Source: Cristatella mucedo
Taxonomy: Eukaryota > Bryozoa > Phylactolaemata > Cristatellidae
Reading direction: 5' to 3'
Assembly: GCA_009760855.2 (NCBI GenBank)
Contig: WPIO01000014.1
Location: 6,185,001-6,249,000 of the forward strand
DNA length: 64,000 nt
Shown: positions 42,291-54,665 of the stretch, in pieces
Layout of the letters: each line of letters opens with the position of its first letter
Position numbering within the stretch: position 1 is the stretch's first letter
Position numbers and translations under genes: made by a program
The notes under the pieces: generated by a model
The model's database searches: none
Seen by the model: the letters and a program-made list of their open reading frames with translations, nothing else
Told to the model about the DNA's origin: nothing

Positions 42291-43466
42291 TAAGCAGTCA
42301 ATATTGGCATGCATTTCGTGATGTAAACATTAATTTATTGCAGGACAAGAAAGTGAAGCCAATTTTGCAATTTGACTTATATTCGTGCTGAGCACATAAA
42401 AATTGATGACATGACTAATTTATTTCTTCAAAGCTTTTGTAAAAATTCGTTGACCAGGGTTACCATTTCACTGATAATATGTCTACAAAATGCAGTAGGG
42501 CTGAGCTTCAGTTATGTCCTGCCTTCATTTGTTATTTCTGGCCACTTGAGGCTAAGCCAAAAACCAAGTTTTTTTTTATACCAGCCCATTTATTGGCATC
42601 TGAACGTAGTCTGATCATGCCACCAATCAGTTAAGCACAAGCAAATGAAATCAAAGCCATGAAAATATCAATACGTAATTTATCGCTCGCATTCTCGACC
42701 ACGGTCCATCGGTTCCAACCAATTTTGCCGGTACCTGTACAAGTCGATGAAATATCAGACATTTTACCATTCACAATCTAAAGAAATACACCAGGCATCG
42801 GAAAACACCGGTGTCGTAAGTTCTTCCCAAGTACCACAAGAAAATCAAATATATCCAAAAAGTTACTACGTCCACGACAATTATCGACTCCACAGAACGA
42901 GTTTGGGTATTTCACCTCTGCTCTCCAATTACTTTGGCTGCACGCTGACTGAAAACAAACTAAGCATCACCAGCATTACACCTCTGTTTGAATTCGTCAG
43001 CTGCTTTGCGCATTGCCAAAGATACGTTACCTGTAAGGTCGACCCAACATAGGTCGTCGAGCACCCCTACATGTCACGGCAGCAGCAAACAGTAGCAATG
43101 ACACTGACTAAACTGATAAGACAGATATTATGCTTAATTGCTGTGTGACAGATCGTTGGCCAGCAGAAGACAGCTTACCAGTGGTAAAAAATACACACAT
43201 TTTACGATCACTCATGAAATGTTGCAGTCTTTTATTTCGATTTTGCCTCCAATAACTCCCCAGCTCCGTGCTCAGTCCTCCACTTCTAGATATTACCTTT
43301 GTGTCGAGCCAATGAACATGTAAAGACATTCTGGTTCACAAGACTACTGCCTAACCCAAATCGAGTACTACATCAGTCTAGTTATGCGATACTATGTCCA
43401 TGCCGAAGTCTTGCAAATAAATAACCTTAATTCGAAGACCACACTATCAGGTGTGCATAGTGACAG

Positions 43467-43959
43467 TCACGAGTCTGATACAACGTTAAAATTAAATCTG
43501 AAATCACTATCGCTTCTTGTGCGATCAGTCTTGCAGATGCCTTTAACCGTACAAAAAGGGTCTGACTGGATATCACCAGAGTCACGAGTCTCTAGGTGAG
43601 CAATGGCACCACTACATTCTTCTGAATAAGCACTTGACGGCCTGACATGAGTATCTGTACATTTGCATGAAGAAGTCTTGTAAAACTTGCTCTGCTGACT
43701 TCTTTTCAATCCGGCAGCCTCTATTTTCATCTTACGAGCACCTAAAAAGAAACGAAAGCTAGGGAATAAGTATACTAGGCAATCGATGTCAAGCTCACTC
43801 GGACTAGGAGCCTGCATATGCACGACTTACCTGCACAAAACTGCTTTGCCTCTGCTGCCATTTTGGCCCGATAATCACCAAAAGTATTCCTCATCACTGC
43901 ACGCTTCTTAACTAAAGGTGCTGTGGAGCTCTTTAGAATCTTCATGACTTTCATTAGGT
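43467..43959 (-). CDS. UPF0488 (C8orf33-like) protein, last two exons
   Basis: Two exons on the minus strand join in phase. The first (43959-43831) codes LMKVMKILKSSTAPLVKKRA and then VMRNTFGDYRAKMAAEAKQF, between a ttttag acceptor and a gtaagt donor. The second (43741-43467) opens GARKMKIEAAGLKRS and ends SDFRFNFNVVSDS with a stop. The block with APL-KKR, MR-TFGDYR-KM and a late FRFNF is what I remember of the UPF0488 family, represented by human C8orf33. Its function is not known to me. The conserved region upstream, with a tryptophan-cysteine motif, was not located, so the gene is incomplete; it should continue toward higher coordinates. Family naming is from memory and not searched. Confidence 0.68.
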
Positions 43960-43999
43960 CTAAAATTGGTACACAATAAATGCATTAACAAAAAAATAA

Positions 44000-45824
44000 C
44001 ATTGGCAACGTGAGGCTTCAGAATAAGCAAGGACATACGCACTGAAAAAAGTTGTAATATACAACTTTCCCCGCAACTATTGTGAAGCACATAACCCCAA
44101 GTAGCTCTAGGGCAATCAGCTATCAACACCAGCACACACGACCTAGCCTCATCTTTCAAGTTAAGCAAATATGCTAGAGAAGGCAGATTTACAAATTCTA
44201 GATAAGAAGAACACTATCTCAGGTAGTTACTATTCGACTCCGAATCACCTCCATAAATAAGCCCTATGGGAATTCGAGCAGTTAAACAAACTCCGGGAAA
44301 GGATTGAATTACACTTAAGGCTTTTGCAAGGTAATGATTGCAAGTAAGCAATCTCTGGAAGGAACAGAATCTTGCCGATGGATAGGTATAGACTAATAGT
44401 TGACAGCATCACCTCACAGCCAGCTGAGAGGCAACAGAATGCATTACAAGTTAAACAACTAACCAGCTCTCTCTCTCTCTCTCTCTGTTTCTATGCGTCT
44501 CCCTTCTCACTACCCTGCTATCTCTCTCCTTGGTCTGCCTGCCTCTGTATCTCTCCCTTCTCTTCTCCTAAACAACCTCAGCGAGCATCTCTCCACTCCT
44601 TTAGCCTCTGCAAGGAACCTAGATATTTTCAAAAATAATATTTTGCTGGATGACTACATCAGCCTTCCAGTCAATTCTTCTTAGGATTTACAATAATTCA
44701 AGGATGCGAAAACAGATAAAGGTACCACAGTCAAATCAAACATAAAGGTACCAGAGTCAAATCAAACCATGCATTTGTGACATCCTGCCTGAACTTCTGC
44801 CACTTTACCTAAAAGGTCACATACTGGGACTTAGCCACTAGACTTGTCTATTGTCGATGTCATAATAGCCCTCTGGCATAAAATACCCATAGCTCCGTTT
44901 CAAACATGACGTCTACATCGAGGTCCAGTTACTCAATTTAGGGTATCATCTTCTTGCTCTAGTTGGCGTATACGAAATATATGAAATACATTTATGTAAT
45001 ACTCTTGTCTTTTCTTGATAACACCTGCTCTTCTGACTCAAGCCATTAGCCGTGTTTCTAACTAACCTCATATCCTTTGGTCATCGTACCTCGAGTTCAA
45101 ATGCAAACCTCCCGGCCAACTAACGTTAGGACATTTCACACAAAACAATTGAATTACATAAAAAAAACCAACTGGCCACATATTGCTATTATAGGATTTG
45201 CTATATCATACTTTGATTGCTACAAAGGAAGCTAAGAGAGTCGTTTCCTAAATCCTTAGTTGACTCCACCATACATACCATGCTAACTAAGAAAAGCAAA
45301 TGAGTTGATGCCAACAGCATGATAGCACTTTTCAAGTGCTGACTGAAAACACCCAGCTCAATATTGAAGCAAACCAATTTGGACCGACACTAGTCTATAC
45401 TGTTCTCTTGAAAAAGTAAAATAGCTGGTGAGTGTAATCGTTGGAAGAACATGGTGGAATCGTTGGAAGTACAGCATAAACATAAGGAGCCGGCAAGGTG
45501 CTTCATGAGATCGAGAATCAAGTGTGGGGCTCCCAAGATGTAACACAAAATAAGTACATATACCTGCACAAACATGAGCGTGCAGGAAGCAACCCGATAC
45601 AATTTACCACCGTAAATACCTGCTAAGTGGCCCCAACTATTGAAATGTTCACGGCAAAAACTAAGTCATCACATTAGCTGGACGTGAAAAAGCTCTCGTA
45701 TTCCCTGGTAAAGGCCCGGCCCGATGTCTCCCTTGGTGAATCAGCCGAATTAAGATTACCACGAACACTTAGCGTATTTGCATACACCCGAGAGTCTGTG
45801 CCAATGTTTCACTACTGCATCTCC

Positions 45825-45903
<79 letters not shown>

Positions 45904-46680
45904 TCCTCATCTTCTGCCTCTTTTAGAAAAGTAGATAAGCTTATTGATTACTGCCCACTGACCCTAGGTGGTCCTGCATTACTTAACCTACGTATATAAG
46001 GCTGCTTGAGATGAGCTGTATGTCATGTCACACTCATGCCATGTTGGCTAATAGTCACAAAAAGCCTAATCATTTCCCTCTTTATCAAAAACCGAAGGAG
46101 GACGACTCTTGCTTATATCCGGGTCATGGGTATCATGCATAATTTTGAACCACGGCTGCAAATGGCTCCAAATCAGATGCTCAGAGCTGTTGCTGAAGAA
46201 CTGCCTTGGCCAAAAATTAAAATGCTTTCATTTAAGAGGAGATTTCTGGATTTTCCACCGAGTTCTCGAGCACATATGGTAGGACAAAGCTGCACAAAAA
46301 TCTACAAAAAACCTTGACTGCATCATACATAGACAATGGCACAGGAAACTGACTAAAAAGGCTTAATTTGTGTGGGGTATGCAGTTTAATAGTGGTTATC
46401 CCATACCTCTAGGTTCAAGGATTATTTTCAGATGAGTGTAATTTCAAATAAACAGGAACCAGTGGCCGTTTACTGAGGACCGAATGCCGAACAAAAATTT
46501 TGCCTCGAGCAGGAACCATACCATAACCTCTGAGTTGCCGTTTGCAGTGAGCTATTTGAGACTACTCTCCCTGTGACATACACCGCTGTGCTACAAAGCT
46601 CGGGATCAAATTTTGGGATCAAAATTTGCTTCATGTGATCGAGCCGAATTGCGCTTTATTTCGTTCATGAATGGGTTCAT
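44000..46680. other. Gap expected to hold upstream UPF0488 exons
   Basis: Contains CT tracts at 44471 and 45828 and only unsupported open frames. The conserved upstream motif of the UPF0488 family was looked for on the minus strand and not found. Confidence 0.4.
45828..45899. repeat. (CT)n microsatellite
   Basis: About 35 perfect CT units. Confidence 0.99.
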
Positions 46681-46775
46681 ACTTACTGATTTTGATGTCA
46701 CCTGCAACCATTACGCCTGCCGTGGTTGGCAAACTGAAAGCGTACAGGGAGTTTTGTGCAGGTAAGTGTACATAG
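46680..46775. other. Candidate coding exon, strand unresolved
   Basis: Two readings compete. On the plus strand an ATG at 46694 opens MSPATITPAVVGKLKAYREF and CAG, then a strong donor gtaagt. On the minus strand a gctttcag acceptor and a gtaagtatg donor bound 49 bases reading LPTTAGVMVAGDIKIS. Neither is a family I recognise. The minus reading would lie upstream of, and could belong to, the UPF0488 gene; the plus one would be the first exon of another gene. Confidence 0.3.
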
Positions 46776-46899
46776 TATTATTTGTTCTACGGCTTAGTTC
46801 AGGCCGAAGACATGACGGTACAGCAACGTCTAAGGTCCAGTGCATGTTAACCATTAGCTTTGTCAATCAGAACGCTGCCTTGCTAGCTTTTTAGCTTGA

Positions 46900-47640
46900 A
46901 ATGTTATGTGAAGGGATTCCGTCGGTCGACTTTGATTGTATATGGGCGTCCGACTTAGGCTTCGTAACCTGACTCAGCTCACGACATTACATAATTTACA
47001 TCAGAGCTGGTGACTGGCGCATGTCAAGTGAGCTCAGGCTTAAATGTGTCAACGGACAGCGATTTCAAGCGATCTCATTTCAATACGTCTGCGATGTATC
47101 TCTAGGCTTTCCGGCGGCCCTGTATTCATCTAGCCTTCACTGGAATTCTGCGAGCAGCTTCCATCCGCCTGGCAGTGCCTAGAGCATGCAGTGGGCAGAA
47201 CAGTGTCAGTGGCCGTGTTTTCACACGATCTTCTGGCGTGGTCACTGCGTGCTCCCGAGCATTTGTATCTCCACCTGTTGTCGCCACCTTCTTGTCGCCG
47301 CATTCGAGCGAGTCATCTGCACAAAGCCGTGTTGTTGTTGTTGTGGATCTCACGCCTTAAAACGGCCGCGCATCAGCCAGGGTGTCTTCGTCGCTTGCGA
47401 GTGACATTGTCTGCTTCTCGACGTCGAGACTCCTTCGTGCTGCTCTCGGAGCTGCTCTTGGTCGTGACCTTCCGAGGCGTTCGGTCGGGTGCAAGTGCTG
47501 TCTGTCTCGTAGCCATGTGACCACTTTCCGGAAGTCGCGCGTGACGCAGGTGCTGATATGGTGAAAGAATGTGCTGAGCAAGTGATTATGTATTGCGATC
47601 GGTCAGTGCTGCTTATGCGGCATCGGCACGCATAACCATG
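46900..47640. other. GC-rich stretch without recognised gene
   Basis: Noticeably richer in CG dinucleotides than its surroundings, with overlapping open frames on both strands, which is expected by chance in GC-rich DNA. It could be a promoter/CpG island, perhaps for the candidate exon at 46.7 kb. Confidence 0.35.
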
Positions 47641-47699
47641 CAGAGGACGCTTGGTGTGGACACTGCAGTCAGTAGGAGCAGCTGTAGGCTGGGTTTTAC

Positions 47700-48475
47700 T
47701 TCTTTTCAAAATTGGCTGTGTCTGGATATGTCGATGGCGACGTGAGTCGGTCGTGAGCTCCAGGCTTTGTGAAGATGCGAATTGAAGGCACTGCCTCCAA
47801 AGGATGTGGCCTTGTCAGACGCACACTCCCAAAAAAGACTCGAGTCGAGAGACGAGCACTCGATGGCAGTGTCACATGCTTGGGAAGTATTGGAAGCCGA
47901 TTCACTGCTCGATGCTTACACTGTGCCTGCAGCTTGCGAATGCTAACACCACCAATCATGTGTGGTTATGCGTGCTGACACTGTGCATGCTGCCACTAAC
48001 CACATTTGCATGCAGACCTTGTGCGTGTCACCCCTAACCACGTTATTCATGTTTATCAAGCATGATATTACTCACCATTCAATCGTGCTTCCCTTTGCAG
48101 CAAATGGGAAGCGCCTAGAAAGAGATTGAGTTCTCTGAGGGCGCTTTATCAAGTGCATTATTATTATTACTATTATTATTATACTTCAAGAGCAAAAACC
48201 TACAAGAGTGCTTTGGTGTCTGATAATAATAGATATAGTAATACATTTGAATAGCACCCTCAGAGAACCGGATATCTTTCTAGGCACTTTACAGATGCTG
48301 TATAGAAAGCATTACCAAATAATAATAATACATTTGATATAGTGCCCTTAGAGAACTCAATCTGATTCTAGGCACTTTACATTTGCTGATGATTGGTGGT
48401 AACATCCGCAAGCAGCAGGCACAGTGTAAGCAAGTACATGCACACGAAAGACAACCACAAAGAAACACCAAATGC
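47700..48475. mobile_element. Cluster of three main-LINE 3' fragments
   Basis: A minus-strand C-terminal piece (47700-47930; RIFTKPGAHDRLTSPSTYPD) abuts a plus-strand 3' UTR with hairpin and ATT tail (47955-48185). Two minus-strand tails follow (48225-48325 and 48325-48475). Confidence 0.85.
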
Positions 48476-48781
48476 TGCCACTAGCAAGAGTCGCACAAAG
48501 AAATGCGATAGGTTCTGGACAATAAAAATACTCTCAAAGATTCGGTGCAACAGCATGTTACACAACACCGTGCTAAGAGTCTAAACAATTGTATGGCATT
48601 CCACTAACACATCCTCTAGAAAATGGACTGCAGAGTTCAGCACAATCGTTGACCATCCCTACACATTTCCATGCATGGCCAAAAAAGAACCCTAAAGTAC
48701 TCCAGGTTGTAATGTGGCTTAGGGCAGAGTATTTTGACAATGGAACAGATGGATTGCAGATCTTCACGGGACCTACACGCA

Positions 48782-49103
<322 letters not shown>

Positions 49104-49904
49104 AGTGATACGGCTTGTTTATTAACCACGGGCAAACGTTGTAAATAGAAGCAGCTCCGGATATGCCAATCATTAGAACCCAATGACCAACCAACGCCAG
49201 GCAGGCAAACGTAAGAGAAAATATTAACATTACCTGATGTAGGATTTCCTTTATTACCAGACACGATGAGTGCTTCCAATTGGTCAATACACCAGAGCAA
49301 CTCCTCTTGGTATGCCTACAGTATACTCACCAATTACAGGAACAAAACAAATCAGCCGAATCTGACTAGCTTAGCCTTAAAAAACCCCAAATGTGCAACT
49401 TGGCCATCAGTGAATTTCTTGCATCAGAAGCACACATACAGCAGAACCTAGATAGAGCATATTAACCAAGAATAACCGAACAGAAACTCCTAATAAAAAT
49501 CACGAACTCCAATGGCTGCAGCAAACATATTTGCAAATGCACCACACCGATTAAATGATTAGTAATCAGACTTGGACCGCAGGATGATAAAAAGTGTTAA
49601 GACACATGCAGATTAACTAAATAAACTCAATGCCCATAAGCTTCAGCCACATCTCGATCGGTATGCAAAGATCAAAGTGCAGCAATAAATTGCAGAGGTT
49701 AGTTTGGCTAGCACCAGGATTCTCACTTATCGTTGCCCTTCACATCCACCAGCCCACTATGAATGTAACTCTGACGTAAGTAGACAGCAAGATAATACCA
49801 TGAAGTATCCACTAAACACGACCTCCAGGCAATCACATTAATGCCTTTTCCTACTTACCTCATTACTTACTTACTTTATCTGCTTCGCACACCCACCTTG
49901 ACTA

Positions 49905-50140
49905 CTGCGTGAAGGCGGTTGGGACGAAGAACGCTCACAACCTCATCAGAAGGACTACCGATGACAAGCATCTGCATATGCTGCTGCAGCCGCAGGACAG
50001 CAACCGCCTACTGCACAAGCAGAAGCCGGTGGCCTCGACTTGCCTGTCCTTTGCTCTGGGTGACGTCAACAACTTCGTCTTTGGCAGTAAGGAAGGCTCG
50101 GTGTACACGGGTTGTCGCCATACGAGCCACACTGTCTAGC
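49905..50140 (+). pseudogene. Dynein intermediate chain fragment (WD-repeat region), retrocopy-like
   Basis: One frame reads [10 protein letters not shown], then [32 protein letters not shown] and GCRH. This is the WD-repeat segment of cytoplasmic dynein 1 intermediate chain (DYNC1I family), where [39 protein letters not shown] occur in that order. Dynein intermediate chain tethers cargo adaptors to the motor. Here residues are missing between the first two motifs, and the frame stops soon after GCRH. No rest of the gene is visible on either side. The copy has no intron and is isolated among repeats, so I infer a broken retrocopy. A genuine exon of a distant gene is possible but the degraded middle argues against it. 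Confidence 0.7.
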
Positions 50141-50239
50141 TCACCACAATGCCACGGGGGCTTAGCTGTTTAGACTTGTCAGTGTGCATGTTAGGGTATG
50201 CTTGTTCCTGATGCGAAGTGCAACCATCTGCTGTTGCTT

Positions 50240-51510
50240 CCAGTTAGTTCAAAACTCGGCAGCTAGGCTTGTCTGTCGTTAGCAGTGCAGTTGCCACATC
50301 ACACATCTTGCCGACCTGCACTGGCTCCTGGTGAAGTAGCACATTGATTTCAAGGTTCTGTCACTCACTTTTAGATCCATTCATTCATTTGCTCCAGTCT
50401 ATCCATGATATCTACTTCCCCAATAGGCTAAGTAAGCATGGATAAACCTCGCACGAACCTCAAATCCTTTGGAGACTGTATCTTTAGTTGGTATGCCCCC
50501 AAAGTCTAGAACTCCTAAATGACTTGACGACATCCTCTACTTGAGGACATTTAGGTAATAACCCTCCAGTTCATCACACGATTAGCTCGGCCTGTGAATC
50601 GTCCCTTGTGTGGTTATGCATGCCATAATAATAATAATAATAATAATGTACTTGATAAAGCGCCCTCAGAGAACTTAAGCTCTTTCTAGGCGCTTTACAT
50701 TGGCTGCAAAGGGAAATGCAATTGAATGGTAAGTAAGATCATGCTTGAAAAAAACAAAATGAATAACATGGTTAGGGGTGACCTGCACAGGGTCAGCATG
50801 CAAATGTGGTATAATTATTAAGTAAGTTGCCCCTAACCGGTTGCTGCACTTTCTTCGCAGCACTAACATGGCTAGAAAAAGAGTTCTCTTAGGGTGCTAA
50901 ACAAATGTTTAATTATTATTATTCTTATTGCTGTTGTTGTCGAGGTTGACACATCACAACACTTCTCGCCGACCTGCACTGGCTACCAGTCAAGCAATGG
51001 GTCGACTTCAAGGCTTTATCGCTCACTTTTAGGTCACTTCATTCTTTGGCTCCAGCCTATCCCTCAGCTCTACTCCCCTCACCAGGCTAAGCATCCTACC
51101 ACCCGTTTTTTGGAATCTAACAGTTTACCAATACCTCGTACAAACCTCAAATCCTTTGGAGACCAAGCATTTTAGTTCGTATGCTCCCAAAGCCTGAAAC
51201 TCACTCCCGACTTGCGTCAGAACATCCCCTGACTTTACCACATTTAAAAAGAACTTGAACACACCTATTTATGACAGCATTTAGTGGGTCCCTGTGATTC
51301 GACCTTCATGTGCTTATGCATGCTGACACTGTGCATGCTGCCACTAACCACATTTGCATGCCACCCCTAACCATGTTATTCATGTTGTTTATCAAGCATG
51401 ATATTATTAACCATTCAATAGTGTTTCTGTTTGCAGCAAATATAAAGCGCCTAGAAAGAGATTGAGTTCTCTGAGGGCGCTGTATCAAGTGTATTATTAT
51501 TATTGTTGTT
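50240..51510. mobile_element. Cluster of four main-LINE fragments
   Basis: In order: a worn plus-strand C-terminal ORF and UTR (50240-50622), a minus-strand tail and UTR (50625-50815), a short plus-strand tail (50825-50925), and a better plus-strand copy (50925-51510; GYQSSNGSTSRLYRSLLGHF) with hairpin and ATT tail. Confidence 0.88.
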
Positions 51511-51761
51511 GTGTTCGTGAAGTTAGTGCATCGTGGGTCTTTGAATCTGCTGTGGTGCATATTACAACTAATAACTTGAGTAACACGACAACTGAGTAAC
51601 TGACCTACACACTGCACTATTTCTATTTACCTATGGGCTCAAGATGACAACCGGATTGAAACAACATTCTACAAAGCAGACTGAACAGTACCATCAATAT
51701 GGTTTTCCCAGAGAAGAGTACAAGCAAGGGCATATAAACGTGCTTTTTGGATAAAAAAAAT

Positions 51762-51926
51762 CCTAGCTGAGTAAACAGCCTCTTTTTGTATAGCGACAGA
51801 AGAGCCTTTAAGGCTATCACCACCGCTTGCAGTGGCGATAAAGAATCGCCCACCGCATGAATCGAACCCACGACCTCGGGACCGAGGTCGTGAAAGCAAC
51901 CACCTTACCTAGTGTGCCATCACGGC
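51762..51926 (-). mobile_element. tRNA-derived SINE
   Basis: Full-length copy; GGTTCGATTC B box (minus) and CTAGCTGAGTAAACAGCC end. Confidence 0.92.
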
Positions 51927-52117
51927 TCACCAAACCTTCTTATCACAAGCCCAATATCATTTGTCAACTCATAGGTGCCTTGGCATAGCTCTCTTCGTAA
52001 GATAAGAAAAGACAGATCGAGCGTCGAACTACTTTACTTTAAATGCCAGCTCGCAAGCATTGCAAACTGTGGCACTCCTTGCAGGTTAGTTACAGAGAGG
52101 CAGGCTATGTAAATACT

Positions 52118-52120
<3 letters not shown>

Positions 52121-52194
<74 letters not shown>
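52121..52194. repeat. (TC)n microsatellite
   Basis: About 37 perfect TC units. Confidence 0.99.
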
Positions 52195-52196
<2 letters not shown>

Positions 52197-52284
52197 GGTC
52201 TGCTGACAGTAGTAAGAAAGCCAGACTATTTTATGTGTTTGTGACATCCCCTGCTCAAATTCCCTTTATTCACGACTTCCAGCC

Positions 52285-52715
52285 CATGCCCTTAATCGTC
52301 TGCAACTACGACAACACTCCGCAGCTCGACTAGTCAATCGTCAATTGCATACCTGCCACATCCTAACACATCGGTCCAAGCTTATATGACTTCCAATCAA
52401 GCATTTAATTCATTTCAAGGTTCGCTCCCCCACAAGTCACCTCATGCACTAGCACTAGCCTACCTATCTTACCTCCTTGCTCCTCCGGTATGCTCTCGCA
52501 ACGCCTGCTCCTAAGCATCTTGTCATCTTGCTGCCCCTGCACTAAATTTAAAATCTGTTGGTGATCGAGCATTCAGCTCCTATGCACCGAAAGTCAGAAA
52601 CTTGCTTCCGGCAATTTGTCACTATACCTGCAATGACCTTGCATCTTTTAAGCAGCAGCTAATGATGAATCTGTTCCAATCAACTTTCCTTTTACTAAAC
52701 AGAACTTGACTTTTA
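52285..52715 (+). mobile_element. Diverged LINE ORF2 C-terminus (third type)
   Basis: Broken frames follow the usual plan of CR1/L2 C-termini: a CNYDNTPQLD-like [12 protein letters not shown] equivalent, [20 protein letters not shown], and a final FKQQLMMNLFQS. The nucleotide sequence is clearly unlike the main family, so it is another lineage or a much older copy. Confidence 0.6.
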
Positions 52716-52869
52716 CGTTCCTGGATGCTTTGCATGCTTATCTGTGCACGATTAGGCACATGTTACTTACAGGCCAGATTGTCTTCATGTGGTCATAGCA
52801 GGATCCTCATCACAAGGAATATATGCCAAACCATTATTTGGGAGTTTCAGCTAAATAAATGAATACATA

Positions 52870-53027
52870 TTAGCTGATTTAACAGCCTCCACTGTATCAC
52901 GGCATTAGAGCTTTAACGGCTATAATCACTGCTTGCAATTGGCAATAAAGGATCGCTCACTGCAGGATTCGAACCCACGACCTTGGTCGTGAATAGCAAT
53001 ACTCTAACTCCTGGGCTGTCACGGCCC
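52870..53027 (-). mobile_element. tRNA-derived SINE
   Basis: TAGCTGATTTAACAGCCTCC end, body and GGTTCGAATCC B box (minus), with a shortened head. Confidence 0.87.
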
Positions 53028-53212
53028 AGTAGCTACCAAAGTCCAGAGAATCTCTTAGGACACAGCTACATTGTGTGTCATGTCTGGAAGATATGCACGA
53101 TTATAAATTCCTGGCTATTCAGTGACTGTTCAGGGTAAGAGCATGGAAGGTGAACTAAGGGATGCCATGCCTACCAGAAGTACAGTGGCAGACTTGAAAG
53201 TATGCCCACATA

Positions 53213-53403
53213 TGGGCTGGTTCTGGAGGCACTGCAATACCAAGTCAACCTGTGGTTAGGCTGATGCAAACCCCTGACACCTTGCCCAGTTCAAAAAATC
53301 AGATTAATATCATAACGATCCGATGGACCATGTATCAGATGTTAGGCTGATAAGAACAGATATTACACTTTGATCTTAGCCATATATAAGGCCGAGAAGC
53401 AAT
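53213..53403 (-). pseudogene. U2 spliceosomal snRNA copy (diverged)
   Basis: Read on the minus strand, the sequence opens GCTTCTCGGCC, continues with GGCTAAGATCAAAGTGTAAT and TATCTGTTCTTATCAG, holds a GATTTTTTGA Sm-like site, and ends with TGGTATTGCAGTGCCTCCAG. These are the U2 snRNA landmarks in order. The length is about 191 bases, as for metazoan U2. Two changes suggest a dead copy: the branch-point-pairing GTAGTA reads GTAATA, and stem-loop I carries a TATATA insertion in place of the short TTTT loop. U2 normally binds the intron branch site in the spliceosome. Confidence 0.85.
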
Positions 53404-54204
53404 AAAGCCTGAAAGTTAAATACGGTTTTACCAACGGCTCAACGGAAACGGTTTTCTGGAAGCCTGATGCATTCTATTTGGAATGTTAATACCTTCGAAC
53501 TAAGAGGACTAAATTTGGGAATACACGGGTCATGGGTTGGAGAATGTTATTTCTGGCTATCCCAAGCCAGCCTAGACCAGCACACATACAATGTGCTGTC
53601 ATTTGCCTGCTTAATTCACTGCAACAAGTACAACGTATTTTCTATCTGAACCGCATGATACACAAAGCAGAAGATTTTTAGGTAACAAAACCTGAGGAGG
53701 ACTAGAATCCCAAAAACTCAGTCTCAATCTAGTGCCATTCCAATGTCTGTGGTCAAGTCCTTTCAGTAAAGAGTGGTCAGTAGAAAAGACAGTGGGAGAG
53801 TGCATGCATGCTACATTAACAGAAGAAGTTGGATGCCATCTCGGATGCACAACGAAAGCAAAATATATTAATACAAAATGGGAACATGTTTAGAAACAAA
53901 TTCCGACAAAACAAAAATCTTCAAGTCGATATAGGAATAAGTACATTATCTGACACTGCAATGCTTATAACATGCACAAAGGAAGTCAAACTATGGGCAT
54001 TAGTTCTGATAGCAGATGAGCGATACCATATAGATAATTCAGCCATCATTCATGACTCGTATTTCTCCCCTACACATACTTTTGCACAAACATATGGCAA
54101 TTACTTCTACTGAGCAATTCTCGTGGAGCCTGAACCCAGCCCTCTCACACCATTTTTAGGGCTGAACAACCATGCATGACCATCAGCTACATAAAATGTA
54201 GCTG

Positions 54205-54379
<175 letters not shown>

Positions 54380-54599
54380 GCTAGTCAATTGTGTCGTTCG
54401 CCTTCCCTTCTGACTGATAACGTATGTACTATATATGCATTCACTCAAATTTATGGCTAGGTGAACGTGCAAGCAAACGAAAATGTTTAAATGTTTACAA
54501 ATTATATAAAACTCATGACTGCTTCAATTGCAACTGCTACGAGGTTCACACGTCAACTATAGGCTATTGCATTACCAAACTACTTTATGATATCCTTGC

Positions 54600-54665
54600 C
54601 TGCTGTAGGACTTGAACCTACGACCCGGGTGGTCAAGTGCAAGCGGCAAGCACTGCCCATATAAA
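54600..54665 (-). mobile_element. tRNA-like / SINE remnant
   Basis: The minus strand holds a perfect T arm, GTAGG TTCAAGT CCTAC, followed by AGCAGGC. The rest does not fold as a full tRNA that I can recognise, so I read it as a fragment of a tRNA-derived element. Confidence 0.5.

Noticed and set aside
54600-54665. A functional tRNA gene
   Set aside because: The T arm is perfect but I could not complete an acceptor stem and anticodon arm; it fits a SINE fragment better.
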